The position numbers and the translations under genes are program-made. Below, piece by piece: positions 54,617 to 63,570 of a stretch of DNA of 64,000 bases. Under the pieces are notes generated by a model, which made no database searches, was not told the DNA's origin, and was given only the letters and a program-made list of their open reading frames with translations. The DNA is from CAXBNB01 sp040151475 (lineage in GTDB: Bacteria; Bacteroidota; Bacteroidia; Cytophagales; Cyclobacteriaceae): positions 124,001 to 188,000 of the forward strand of contig NZ_JBDKWG010000146.1 in the NCBI RefSeq assembly GCF_040151475.1, given 5' to 3'. How positions within the stretch are numbered: position 1 is the stretch's first letter; each line of letters starts with the position of its first letter.

Positions 54617-56713
54617 ATGAACGGTTTTTTTGAAACCAAAATAGAATTTCTAAAAGGAGTTGGTTCAAAACGAGCCAAATTACTCAACGAAGAGCTGGGA
54701 ATATTTACCTTCAAAGACCTCATTCTACATTTTCCATTCAGATACGAGGACAGAACACATTTCCACAAGGTATCTGAAATAAACGATACCAGCTCATACC
54801 TGCAACTCAAAGGAATTATCAGCTATAAAGAAGAAATAGGCATTCAAAAGAAAAAAAGATTGGTTGCTTACTTTAAGGATGAAACAGGACAAATGGAACT
54901 GGTCTGGTTCAAAGGAATCAAATGGATTTCTGAAAAAATAAAAACAGGAGTTCCCTATTTAATTTATGGAAAGCCTACTCTATTTAACGGTTCCTATAAT
55001 ATCTCACATCCTGAAATAGATCTGTTAACTCCACAGAATGAAAATGGATACGGGTCATTTGTTCCTATATACAGATCTACTGAAAAACTTAAAAAAACTT
55101 ACCTTGACTCCAAAGCAATAGGAAAATTCCAACAGAATCTTTATGCTCTTGCTCAAAATAAAATAGAAGAAAGCCTTCCTTCTTATTTGATAGAGCGATA
55201 TAAATTTTTGGATAGAAAAAGCTGTCTGAAAAATATTCACTTCCCAAAAAATGAAGAACTATTAAAAAAAGCTACTTTAAGGTTAAAATTTGAGGAGCTT
55301 TTTTATATCCAACTCAGACTCGTCAGAGAGAAAAAGGTCATCAGGAAAAAGCATAAAGGCATTGTAATGCATGACAGTAGCCTGGTCTCCGAGTTTTATA
55401 AAAATTTTCTACCCTTTGATCTGACCGACTCACAAAAACTTGTGATAAAGGAAATTTATGGAGACATGAGATCAGGAAGTCAAATGAACCGATTGCTTCA
55501 GGGAGATGTAGGTAGTGGCAAGACCATAACCGCCTTTATTTGCATGCTGATAGCTTTGAGTTGTGACACTCAGGCTGCTATTATGGCACCTACAGAAATT
55601 CTTGCCAGCCAGCATTATGTAGGATTAAAAGAATATGCTGATAAAATGAACCTCCAAATTGGTTTGGTCACAGGGTCCACTAAAAAAAGTGAGCGCAGAA
55701 AGATTTTAGAGGCACTTAAAATCGGCACATTAAATATCATTGTAGGAACTCATGCGCTGTTAGAACCAGATATCGGGTTTAAAAAACTTGGCCTTGCTGT
55801 CATTGACGAACAGCATAGATTTGGGGTAGCCCAAAGAGCACGGCTATGGCAGAAAAATGATGACGTTTACCCTCATGTACTGGTGATGACTGCCACACCG
55901 ATTCCAAGAACTCTTGCGATGACCTTGTATGGCGATCTGGAAATATCAACAATAACAGAACTTCCAAAAGGAAGAAAATCCATTCAAACCAACCATCTTA
56001 GAGATTCGGGAAGGCTAAAATTGTTTGGTTTTATGAGGCACCAAATTGAAACAGGCCGTCAGGTATATATTGTATATCCATTGATAGAAGAATCAGCTAA
56101 TTATGATTACAAGGATTTAATGGATGGATACGAAAGCATTTCCAGAGCTTTTTCTAAAACACCCATTAGCATTGTTCATGGTAAAATGAAACCTAAGGAC
56201 AAAGATTTTGAAATGGCACGGTTCATCCGCAATGAAACTAAAATACTAGTAGCGACAACAGTAATAGAAGTAGGTGTAAATGTGCCCAATGCAACAGTTA
56301 TGGTGATAGAGAATGCAGAACGATTCGGTTTATCACAATTGCATCAACTTCGGGGTAGAGTGGGCAGAGGAGCTGATCAGTCTTATTGTATTTTAATGAC
56401 TGGAAACAAACTAAGTACAGAAGCGCGTGAAAGAATAAAGACAATGGTAGAAACCAACGATGGATTCCGAATAGCAGAAACAGACCTCAAAATCAGAGGA
56501 CCTGGAGATTTAAGCGGCACTCAACAAAGTGGCGTGCTAGATCTTCACATTGCTGATTTGGCACTAGACGGAAAAATATTGAAAGAAGCCAGAGATTGTG
56601 CTGAAAAAATTCTTGATAAAGACCCTTCTCTGGGTTTGGTAGAAAATAAAATATTAAACGAGGTTTTAACTAGCATGAATAAAAGCAAAACTGACTGGAG
56701 CCTTATTTCTTGA
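54617..56713 (+). CDS. recG: ATP-dependent DNA helicase RecG
   Basis: A 698-residue fork-remodelling helicase. A wedge OB domain occupies about 60-150, then helicase motifs: Walker A GDVGSGKT, motif Ia MAPTEILASQHY, DEQHRFGV (motif II), MTATPIPRTLAM (motif III), VATTVIEVGVNVPNA and QLRGRVGRG (motif VI), plus the TRG tail GDLSGTQQSG. Full length. Element D follows and may serve as terminator. Confidence 0.97.
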   Translation: MNGFFETKIEFLKGVGSKRAKLLNEELGIFTFKDLILHFPFRYEDRTHFHKVSEINDTSSYLQLKGIISYKEEIGIQKKKRLVAYFKDETGQMELVWFKGIKWISEKIKTGVPYLIYGKPTLFNGSYNISHPEIDLLTPQNENGYGSFVPIYRSTEKLKKTYLDSKAIGKFQQNLYALAQNKIEESLPSYLIERYKFLDRKSCLKNIHFPKNEELLKKATLRLKFEELFYIQLRLVREKKVIRKKHKGIVMHDSSLVSEFYKNFLPFDLTDSQKLVIKEIYGDMRSGSQMNRLLQGDVGSGKTITAFICMLIALSCDTQAAIMAPTEILASQHYVGLKEYADKMNLQIGLVTGSTKKSERRKILEALKIGTLNIIVGTHALLEPDIGFKKLGLAVIDEQHRFGVAQRARLWQKNDDVYPHVLVMTATPIPRTLAMTLYGDLEISTITELPKGRKSIQTNHLRDSGRLKLFGFMRHQIETGRQVYIVYPLIEESANYDYKDLMDGYESISRAFSKTPISIVHGKMKPKDKDFEMARFIRNETKILVATTVIEVGVNVPNATVMVIENAERFGLSQLHQLRGRVGRGADQSYCILMTGNKLSTEARERIKTMVETNDGFRIAETDLKIRGPGDLSGTQQSGVLDLHIADLALDGKILKEARDCAEKILDKDPSLGLVENKILNEVLTSMNKSKTDWSLIS

Positions 56714-56720
56714 AATAGAA

Positions 56721-56872
56721 CTATAAAAAAAAGAGGCTGTTTTCAAAAGTTAGATAATTCCCAGATTTATTCTGGGATCTGTGCGAGAAACAGCTATAGA
56801 TGGTTTCTCCGGGGGATGCCGGAATAAATCCGGCAACTCTTGAATACTTTTGAAAGAACCTCTTTTTTATAG
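56721..56872. repeat. MITE-like element D / bidirectional terminator
   Basis: A 152-bp block with imperfect terminal inverted repeats of about 27 bases (CTATAAAAAAAAGAGGCTGT at the left, ACCTCTTTTTTATAG at the right), sharing CAAAAGT. Inside are hairpins CCCAGA-TTTAT-TCTGGG, GAGAAAC/GTTTCTC and GCCGGA-ATAAA-TCCGGC. It sits between recG and the convergent aspartyl protease gene; its T-rich arms could end transcription both ways. GAGGCTGTTTTCAAAAG looks like the end of a small insertion sequence. Confidence 0.6.
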
Positions 56873-56972
56873 TGATTTTTTTAAACATATCTCTAGTAAA
56901 GGTAGGCCTGATTTTTAGCCTTTGACAAACCTAACTGCAAAAAGTATGGCCTATTTAGTATTAATGCAAATA

Positions 56973-58223
56973 TCAAATCATCCTTTTCAACCTAAAGGAA
57001 GTCTTGATTATTTCTCCCTTTCTTCTTACTTTCATATTGATTCGTTTGCCTGATTTAAGGCGTAAAGTTGTCGTGATAGCAGAAAACGCTACTTCTGTAG
57101 TGTCAAACCCATTGATACTTGTAATAATATCATTTACTTCTACCCCAGCCAGATCGGCTGGGGAATCTTCTCTAACCGCCATTACCTTAATTTGATCAAA
57201 TTTAGAGCCACTTGCCATAATATCAATGCCACTCATATCATGCTCAAAACTCTTAGTGTATTCCCGGCTCTTCCTTAAGTATAAGACACCTCTGAAATAA
57301 TCAAAGACAGGGTGAAAACGAGTCAGTATTTCTCCCCCGATGGTACCATTTCTGCTTCCGCGCTTCATGGCGGATGGGTAGTCTTTTTCCTCAGGAAATG
57401 AAGCAATAGGATTTTCGAAAACGAACTTATTGATTTGTAACTTTTGAACTCTTCCCAAAAGCCCATTTATGTCACCACCAAGCCCTCTGCCAATTACTGT
57501 TTTAATGGTTTTAGAAGGTAAGAGCACATCTGAAGAGCCATCATCAAGCAATATGGCATGGCTTGCCCCTGTGTCCACCATCAAATTCAAGTCTTCCTGT
57601 TCTCCATTATCAAAAGTAAGCCTGGTAGAGATATATGGTTTGGTATTAACTACCTGCATGGGAACTCTATTGTGGTATTTTCTTGGTCTAAACTTTCTTG
57701 GTTCATGCAATACAATAACCCTTTGATCATAATCAAATTCAACCACAAACCGACTAAATATATCATAACCTATAATTCCGTAAACATCCGCACCCAGATT
57801 TCGTCTTAAATTCAGGTAGTCTTTTTCCAATACTAAAAGGGATTGATTCACACCAGAAGTTATTCCTCCGGGCAAATGCATCTCTACTTTAGTCGCAACC
57901 TGAGCACTCACTGAATCCATCATACCGGGTCCCTGAATTACCAACCTCCGGTCGTATTCAAGGTTCAAAAACTCAGCAAATGACTTTTCAGTCAAAATTG
58001 CAAACTGAACCCCGGTATCTAATATGAATTTTAGTGTAAGTGAATTATTGATGGTAACAGGAATGACAATAAGGTTATTATATCGCTCAAACGGAATTTC
58101 AACCTTATCAACATCGTCAGGAAAGTCAAACCCAATTTGTTGGCCATAAATTGGTAAGAATGAAACATACATAAAACATATTGCAAGAATTCCTTTTCCA
58201 ATAATATGTTTTAGAGGCATCAT
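56973..58223 (-). CDS. Exported retropepsin-like aspartyl protease with PDZ domain
   Basis: A 416-residue periplasmic protein: signal peptide (MMPLKHIIGKGILAICFMYVSFLPIYGQ), two pepsin-like half domains each with its own active-site triplet, FILDTGVQFA (about 68) and LMVDTGASHA (about 215), and a PDZ domain at about 330-410 (MAVREDSPADLAGVEVNDIITSINGFDT). One chain thus holds both catalytic Asp residues. Bacteroidota have many such proteins with no known substrate. It points towards recG and away from the cbb3 operon. Confidence 0.88.
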   Translation of the reverse strand: MMPLKHIIGKGILAICFMYVSFLPIYGQQIGFDFPDDVDKVEIPFERYNNLIVIPVTINNSLTLKFILDTGVQFAILTEKSFAEFLNLEYDRRLVIQGPGMMDSVSAQVATKVEMHLPGGITSGVNQSLLVLEKDYLNLRRNLGADVYGIIGYDIFSRFVVEFDYDQRVIVLHEPRKFRPRKYHNRVPMQVVNTKPYISTRLTFDNGEQEDLNLMVDTGASHAILLDDGSSDVLLPSKTIKTVIGRGLGGDINGLLGRVQKLQINKFVFENPIASFPEEKDYPSAMKRGSRNGTIGGEILTRFHPVFDYFRGVLYLRKSREYTKSFEHDMSGIDIMASGSKFDQIKVMAVREDSPADLAGVEVNDIITSINGFDTTEVAFSAITTTLRLKSGKRINMKVRRKGEIIKTSFRLKRMI

Positions 58224-58360
58224 TAGGTTGTTTGATCATGAAAAACATATTCTTATAAACAACCCTCCTTGTGCCGTCTGAATTTTATAATGCCCAAGCC
58301 TATAAGAACTGAAAGTAAAAAATCCATATTTTCATGGACTATCATATATATACACCATTT

Positions 58361-58385
58361 ATGAAATTTTGTTACAAAATTTCAT
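58361..58385. promoter_or_regulatory. Perfect 25-bp palindrome upstream of ccoNO
   Basis: Arms ATGAAATTTTGT and ACAAAATTTCAT around a single T, no mismatches, 107 bases before the ccoNO ATG. No T tract follows and no gene ends here, so an operator for a dimeric regulator is more likely than a terminator. The regulator is unknown. Confidence 0.5.
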
Positions 58386-58398
58386 GCAAACGCAAGAT

Positions 58399-58412
58399 AT
58401 GATGAAAATCAT
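58399..58412 (+). promoter_or_regulatory. FNR/CRP-like box upstream of the cbb3 operon
   Basis: ATGAT-GAAA-ATCAT contains TGAT-N4-ATCA, the core of FNR-type sites (TTGAT-N4-ATCAA). Its centre is 86 bases before the ccoNO start codon, close enough for class II activation of a promoter near 58447. Low-oxygen induction of cbb3 genes by CRP/FNR proteins is well known; the site is inferred. Confidence 0.5.
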
Positions 58413-58491
58413 TCTTTCTATATTAGAATATCATGTTTAATTTTATAAATGAAAAATAACTTAGCATCTGATTATTTAAATATTGATAATA

Positions 58492-60609
58492 ATGGAATTG
58501 GAGCAATTTAAGTACGACAATAAGATTGTCAAATATTTTATAGTAGCTACTGTCATATTTGGACTGGTAGGTATGTTGGTAGGGCTAACAGCAGCTATAC
58601 AGCTTTTTTATCCCGTTTTCAATTTTGATCTTCAATACACTACGTTTGGCAGGATCAGACCATTGCATACAAATGCGATCATCTTTGCTTTTGTAGGAAA
58701 TGCAATGTTTGCCGGGATTTATTATTCTCTACAACGGTTGTTAAAAGCCAGGCTCTTCAACGACACTTTGAGTTGGATCCATTTCTGGGGTTGGCAGTTG
58801 ATCATTTTGGCAGCAGCCATCACACTGCCTCTGGGCATGACTACTTCAAAAGAATATGCTGAATTAGAATGGCCAATTGATATAGCAATTGCTATTATTT
58901 GGGTCGTTTTCGGGATCAACATGATTGGTACCATCTTGAAACGACGTGAACGCCACATGTATGTGGCAATATGGTTTTATATAGCCACATTTGTTACAGT
59001 AGCTGTGCTGCATATTGTAAATTCGTTTGCTATACCAGTCACCTTTTTCAAAAGCTACTCCTGGTATGCAGGCGTTCAGGATGCATTGGTGCAATGGTGG
59101 TATGGTCACAATGCCGTAGCATTTTTCCTTACTACTCCTTACTTAGGGCTGATGTATTATTTTCTTCCCAAAGCAGCCAATCGACCCGTATATTCATACA
59201 AACTTTCCATTATCCATTTTTGGTCTCTTATCTTCATCTACATCTGGGCAGGCCCTCATCATCTATTATATACTTCTTTACCGGATTGGGCTCAAACCTT
59301 GGGAGTGGTTTTTTCTATTATGCTGATTGCTCCTTCCTGGGGAGGTATGCTGAATGGATTACTTACTTTGCGCGGAGCATGGGATAGAGTACGCGAAGAT
59401 CCTGTTTTGAAATTTATGGTGGTGGCAGTAACTGCTTATGGCATGGCAACTTTTGAAGGACCAATGCTTTCATTGAAAAATGTTAACGCTATTGCTCACT
59501 TTACAGATTGGATCGTTGCACACGTTCATGTCGGAGGTTTGGGCTGGAATGGTTTTATGATATTTGGTATGTTGTATTGGCTGATCCCAAGAATGTGGAA
59601 AACAAAACTTTATTCTATAAAACTAGCCAATACGCATTTTTGGTTGGGTACATTAGGCATCATTTTCTACGCTTTGCCACTGTACTGGGCGGGCATAGTT
59701 CAAAGCCTGATGTGGAAAGAGTTTACTGCCGAAGGTTTTTTACAATACCCCAATTTTCTTGAAACGGTAACTCAGATTATTCCAATGTATATGTTGCGTG
59801 CTGTGGGTGGTTTTCTATACCTCACAGGAGCCATTATTATGACCTATAATTTGGTGAAAACAGCCAAATCCGGAATGTTCTTAGCCGAGGAAGATGCTGA
59901 AGCTCCGGCATTGGAAAAGAAAAAATTTATTGGAGAAGGATGGCATTCCGTACTAGAAAGAAAACCAGTTGTATTTACAGGCCTTGCTTTAGTAGCTATA
60001 TTGATTGGAGGAGCCATAGAAATGATACCTACTTTCCTAATCAAATCAAATGTACCTACAATAGCAAGTGTACAACCCTATACTCCACTTGAGTTGCATG
60101 GCAGGGATATCTACATCAGAGAGGGTTGTAGTGTATGCCATACTCAAATGGTAAGACCATTTAGGTCAGAAACGGAAAGATATGGTGAGTATTCAAAAGC
60201 AGGAGAGTTTGTTTATGACCATCCGTTTTTATGGGGTTCGAAAAGAACCGGACCGGATTTGCATAGGGTAGGAGAGAAATATCCCCATTCCTGGCATTTC
60301 AACCACATGCTGGATCCTACTTCCATGTCTCCAGGTTCTATAATGCCCGCTTATCCTTGGTTATTTACACAAACCGTGGATCTTGATTTAACCGCAGGCA
60401 AAATATCGGCTCTGAGAACTATAGGGGTTCCTTATAAAAAAGGATACGAAGAGATCGCTAACAAGGAGTTGGAAAATCAGGCAAATGAAATTGTGAAGTC
60501 TCTTTCTTCAGACAAAATAGATATAAATAGTGACGCAGAAATAGTGGCATTAATAGCGTATCTACAGCGACTGGGAACAGATATAAAAGTTTCTTCAGCA
60601 AACAACTAA
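58492..60609 (+). CDS. ccoNO: cbb3-type cytochrome c oxidase, fused subunits I and II (CcoN-CcoO)
   Basis: A 705-residue fusion. The CcoN part (about 1-470) has 12 membrane helices with the haem and CuB ligands in RPLHTNAI, WWYGHNAVAFF, GPHHLLYT and VAHVHVGGLGWNG. A further anchor helix near 500 leads into the CcoO domain with haem c motif CSVCH (546-550) and distal Met in SPGSIMPAYPW. The fusion is usual in Bacteroidota. The ATG at 58492 (MELEQFKYD) is preferred to a TTG at 58483. First gene of ccoNO-Q-P-G-H, a high-affinity terminal oxidase for low oxygen. Confidence 0.96.
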   Translation: MELEQFKYDNKIVKYFIVATVIFGLVGMLVGLTAAIQLFYPVFNFDLQYTTFGRIRPLHTNAIIFAFVGNAMFAGIYYSLQRLLKARLFNDTLSWIHFWGWQLIILAAAITLPLGMTTSKEYAELEWPIDIAIAIIWVVFGINMIGTILKRRERHMYVAIWFYIATFVTVAVLHIVNSFAIPVTFFKSYSWYAGVQDALVQWWYGHNAVAFFLTTPYLGLMYYFLPKAANRPVYSYKLSIIHFWSLIFIYIWAGPHHLLYTSLPDWAQTLGVVFSIMLIAPSWGGMLNGLLTLRGAWDRVREDPVLKFMVVAVTAYGMATFEGPMLSLKNVNAIAHFTDWIVAHVHVGGLGWNGFMIFGMLYWLIPRMWKTKLYSIKLANTHFWLGTLGIIFYALPLYWAGIVQSLMWKEFTAEGFLQYPNFLETVTQIIPMYMLRAVGGFLYLTGAIIMTYNLVKTAKSGMFLAEEDAEAPALEKKKFIGEGWHSVLERKPVVFTGLALVAILIGGAIEMIPTFLIKSNVPTIASVQPYTPLELHGRDIYIREGCSVCHTQMVRPFRSETERYGEYSKAGEFVYDHPFLWGSKRTGPDLHRVGEKYPHSWHFNHMLDPTSMSPGSIMPAYPWLFTQTVDLDLTAGKISALRTIGVPYKKGYEEIANKELENQANEIVKSLSSDKIDINSDAEIVALIAYLQRLGTDIKVSSANN

Positions 60610-60621
60610 ACTGACAACAAG

Positions 60622-60801
60622 ATGTTCAAGCATTATTTTGAAGGGATCCAAAACATTGAGGTTTGGCCTATTATTTCGCTTACAATATTTTTCATGTTTT
60701 TTATAGGACTTCTAATTTGGGTCTTTAAGGTTGATAAAAAGTACATCAATGAGATGGAAAACCTCCCTTTGGAACGTCCTGAAACTACTAATGACAATTA
60801 A
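60622..60801 (+). CDS. ccoQ: CcoQ-like cbb3 oxidase small subunit
   Basis: A 59-residue protein, ATG at 60622, TAA at 60799: one helix (VWPIISLTIFFMFFIGLLIWVF) then a charged tail (KVDKKYINEMENLPLERP). The 'helix + V-x-K-x-D-K/R-x-Y' layout and the place between ccoNO and ccoP identify CcoQ, which stabilises the complex in studied bacteria. Confidence 0.88.
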   Translation: MFKHYFEGIQNIEVWPIISLTIFFMFFIGLLIWVFKVDKKYINEMENLPLERPETTNDN

Positions 60802-60803
60802 CC

Positions 60804-61700
60804 ATGAATCGAATCAAAAATCAAATCTTTGAAATATTCCTATCCAAAATAGGCAAAAGAAAACCTGTTTTTTTTATGGCTTTTCTACTTCCTTTTTTAG
60901 CTAATGCCCAGGCTTTCATACAAGAAACATCAAAAGATGAAATGATATTGATTCTTGTGATGGGAATGGTGTTTGTAGTATTACTAATCGTGCTCGGTGT
61001 AGCATTCTATGCTTTAACTATTCTGAGAATAGTAATAGGGAATGAAAAAAAAGACAGTGCCAAAGCCCAAGGAATAGCATACAAACCAGAACCCGGTTTT
61101 TGGCAAAAACTGTGGGGTACTGAGGTTCCAGTGGAAGAAGAAGCAACCTTGTTGCTCAATCACAACTATGATGGCATAAAAGAACTGGACAATCACCTTC
61201 CTCCGTGGTGGAAATATCTATTCTATCTTTCTATAGTTTTTGCCGTTGCTTATGTATTTATCTATCATATATCGGGAGCTTTACCTCTACAATTAGAAGA
61301 ATATAATACAGAATTGCTGATAGCAGAAAAACAAGCTGAGCAAAGACAGTTGGAAGCTGGAAACAGTATTGATGAAAACAATGTCGAGTTTTCAGATGAA
61401 ACAGGTATCATTTCCAATGGAAAAGAAATTTATGCAGGAAAATGTGTGGCTTGTCATGCTACAGATGGCGGAGGTGGAGTAGGTCCCAATCTGACAGACG
61501 AATATTGGATTCATGGGGGAAGTATCAAAAGTATTTTTAAGACCATAAAATATGGCGTACCTCAAAAAGGAATGATTTCATGGCAAAACCAGCTGACTCC
61601 ATCAGATATTAGAGATGTGGCAAGTTATATTGTGACCATAAAAGGAGCTAAAACAGCCAGCCCTAAGGAGCCACAAGGAGAGATATACGTAGAGGAATAA
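60804..61700 (+). CDS. ccoP: cbb3-type cytochrome c oxidase subunit III (CcoP), single haem
   Basis: A 298-residue membrane cytochrome. There is a hydrophobic first segment, a second helix (MILILVMGMVFVVLLIVLGVAFYAL), the CcoP N-terminal motif YDGIKELDNHLPPWWKYLFYLSIVFAVAYVF and one haem c domain (CVACH at 214-218, with Met in KGMISW). Proteobacterial CcoP has two CxxCH; only one is visible here. It begins two bases after ccoQ, in the operon. Confidence 0.94.
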   Translation: MNRIKNQIFEIFLSKIGKRKPVFFMAFLLPFLANAQAFIQETSKDEMILILVMGMVFVVLLIVLGVAFYALTILRIVIGNEKKDSAKAQGIAYKPEPGFWQKLWGTEVPVEEEATLLLNHNYDGIKELDNHLPPWWKYLFYLSIVFAVAYVFIYHISGALPLQLEEYNTELLIAEKQAEQRQLEAGNSIDENNVEFSDETGIISNGKEIYAGKCVACHATDGGGGVGPNLTDEYWIHGGSIKSIFKTIKYGVPQKGMISWQNQLTPSDIRDVASYIVTIKGAKTASPKEPQGEIYVEE

Positions 61701-61709
61701 CTAAAAGTG

Positions 61710-63125
61710 ATGGAAGACTTTTACTCTTATGATGAGGAATTTAGAGACACTATCTCTACTGTAGATGAAGAGGGTAAAAGAATCTGGGTTTACCCTAAGA
61801 AGCCCAAGGGGAGTTTTCACAACGCCCGGCTTCTAGTCACTATAGTACTTTTGGGATTACTATTTACAGGTCCTTTTTTGACCTGGAAGGGAAATCCAAT
61901 GTTTCTATTTAATATTTTCGAAAGAAAATTCATCCTTTTCGGTATGCCTTTTTGGCCTCAGGATTTCATTATTCTTGGGATAGCAATGATCACATTTTTT
62001 GTGTTTATCATTCTCTTTACTGTAGTTTTCGGACGGATATGGTGCGGATGGGCTTGTCCTCAGACATTATTTATGGAAATGGTCTTCCGCAAAATTGAGT
62101 ATTGGATAGAAGGGGATGCCAATCAGCAAAGAAAGCTGAATCAAGCTCCCTGGAACAAAGAGAAAATCCTAAAGAAAGGTAGCAAACAATTGATCTTTGT
62201 GTTGATTTCCATTCTGATATCACATACCTTGATGGCATATCTCATCGGGAAAGACCAGGTAATAGAAATAATAAGCCAACCTCCTACCGCCCACATGTCG
62301 GGTTTCATTGGTTTGGTGTTTTTTACAGGCATATTTTATTGGGTATTTAGTGTTTTTCGTGAGCAGGCATGCACAGTCGTTTGCCCCTATGGTCGTCTTC
62401 AGGGTGTATTGCTAGACAAACAATCTATCGTGGTTGCTTATGATTGGCTGAGAGGAGAACCAAGAGGTAAACTCAAAAAAGGAGAACCAAAAGAAGACAA
62501 AGGCGATTGCATAGACTGCAAACTTTGTGTACATGTTTGCCCTACAGGTATAGACATTCGACACGGCACACAACTGGAATGTGTCAACTGTACAGCATGC
62601 ATTGATGCATGCGATGAAGTGATGACTAAGATAGATAAGCCAAAAGGGCTTATCAGGTATGATTCTTATGCCGGAATCAAAGAAAAAAAGAAACTCAGAC
62701 TCAATGCCAGAATACTTGCTTATTCTTTGGTCTTATTAGGGCTCCTGTCACTACTCACCTATCTTATTGCCAGTCGTAGCGATGTGGATGTTACTATATT
62801 TCGAGTACCCGGCATGCTCTATCAGGAACAGGAAAATAATAGAATCAGCAATTTGTACAATATTCAATTTGTAAATAAAACTTATGAAGACATCTCACTG
62901 GACATCAAATTGAAGGACATTCCTGATGGTGTAATAAAAAGAGTAGGAGACGAAGGAATAAGTGTACTTGCAACTGAAAGTTCAGAAGGAACATTTTTTG
63001 TCGAATTACCTAAAGAATATTTGACATCAAGAAAAACACCAATAATAATTGAAGTTTATAAAAACGGGAAGGTTTTTGACGAAATGAAGACAAATTTTTT
63101 AGGCCCTTTTACAACAACAAAATAA
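61710..63125 (+). CDS. ccoG: cbb3 oxidase assembly / copper accessory protein CcoG (RdxA/FixG)
   Basis: A 471-residue polyferredoxin with about five membrane helices. GRIWCGWACPQTLFMEMVFRKIE and two [4Fe-4S] sets, CIDCKLCVHVCPTGID and CVNCTACIDACDEVM, are seen, then a C-terminal Ig-like domain at about 350-470. CcoG reduces Cu(II) for CuB assembly in known systems. ATG at 61710 is used; a GTG three bases earlier is possible. Its stop overlaps the start of ccoH (TAATG). Confidence 0.95.
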   Translation: MEDFYSYDEEFRDTISTVDEEGKRIWVYPKKPKGSFHNARLLVTIVLLGLLFTGPFLTWKGNPMFLFNIFERKFILFGMPFWPQDFIILGIAMITFFVFIILFTVVFGRIWCGWACPQTLFMEMVFRKIEYWIEGDANQQRKLNQAPWNKEKILKKGSKQLIFVLISILISHTLMAYLIGKDQVIEIISQPPTAHMSGFIGLVFFTGIFYWVFSVFREQACTVVCPYGRLQGVLLDKQSIVVAYDWLRGEPRGKLKKGEPKEDKGDCIDCKLCVHVCPTGIDIRHGTQLECVNCTACIDACDEVMTKIDKPKGLIRYDSYAGIKEKKKLRLNARILAYSLVLLGLLSLLTYLIASRSDVDVTIFRVPGMLYQEQENNRISNLYNIQFVNKTYEDISLDIKLKDIPDGVIKRVGDEGISVLATESSEGTFFVELPKEYLTSRKTPIIIEVYKNGKVFDEMKTNFLGPFTTTK

Positions 63126-63541
63126 TGAACTGGGGAAATAAAGTAGTATTGTCATTTATAGCATTTGTAATCATCATTGTTACTATGGTAGTAGTAAGTA
63201 TGAAACAGGATATTTTTCTGGTATCAGAAGATTACTATGACAAGGAAGTAAAATACCAAAGCCAGATAGACAAAATGAAATTGGCCTCTAGTGAAAGAGC
63301 CACTGTAACCATCAGCAAAGACAGTGATAAAGTACAATTTGATTTTTCTGATGTGCCTGAAAAAGGAGAAATTCTTTTCTTCCGACCTTCGGATGCTACA
63401 AAAGACTTTAAAGTAGAGGTGATGAAAGAAAAAAGGCAGTCTCTTTCGAAGGATAATTTGGGTAAAGGCTATTGGAAAATGAAAATTTCATGGAGTGCAA
63501 ATGGGAACGATTATTATACCGAAAAATCTATTGTGATTTAG
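63125..63541 (+). CDS. ccoH: FixH/CcoH-family protein
   Basis: A 138-residue single-span protein with FixH-like layout: helix VVLSFIAFVIIIVTMVVVSM, then DIFLVSEDYYDKEVKYQSQIDKM, which is the family signature, and a small periplasmic beta domain. CcoH aids assembly of the cbb3 complex. Translationally coupled to ccoG by overlap. Confidence 0.92.
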   Translation: MNWGNKVVLSFIAFVIIIVTMVVVSMKQDIFLVSEDYYDKEVKYQSQIDKMKLASSERATVTISKDSDKVQFDFSDVPEKGEILFFRPSDATKDFKVEVMKEKRQSLSKDNLGKGYWKMKISWSANGNDYYTEKSIVI

Positions 63542-63570
63542 GTCTATAAAGTTCAATAAACACTGAATAC

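Noticed and set aside
58361..58385. Palindrome as a terminator of the aspartyl protease gene
   Set aside because: That gene starts, not ends, on this side (58223, minus strand) and no T tract follows the stem.
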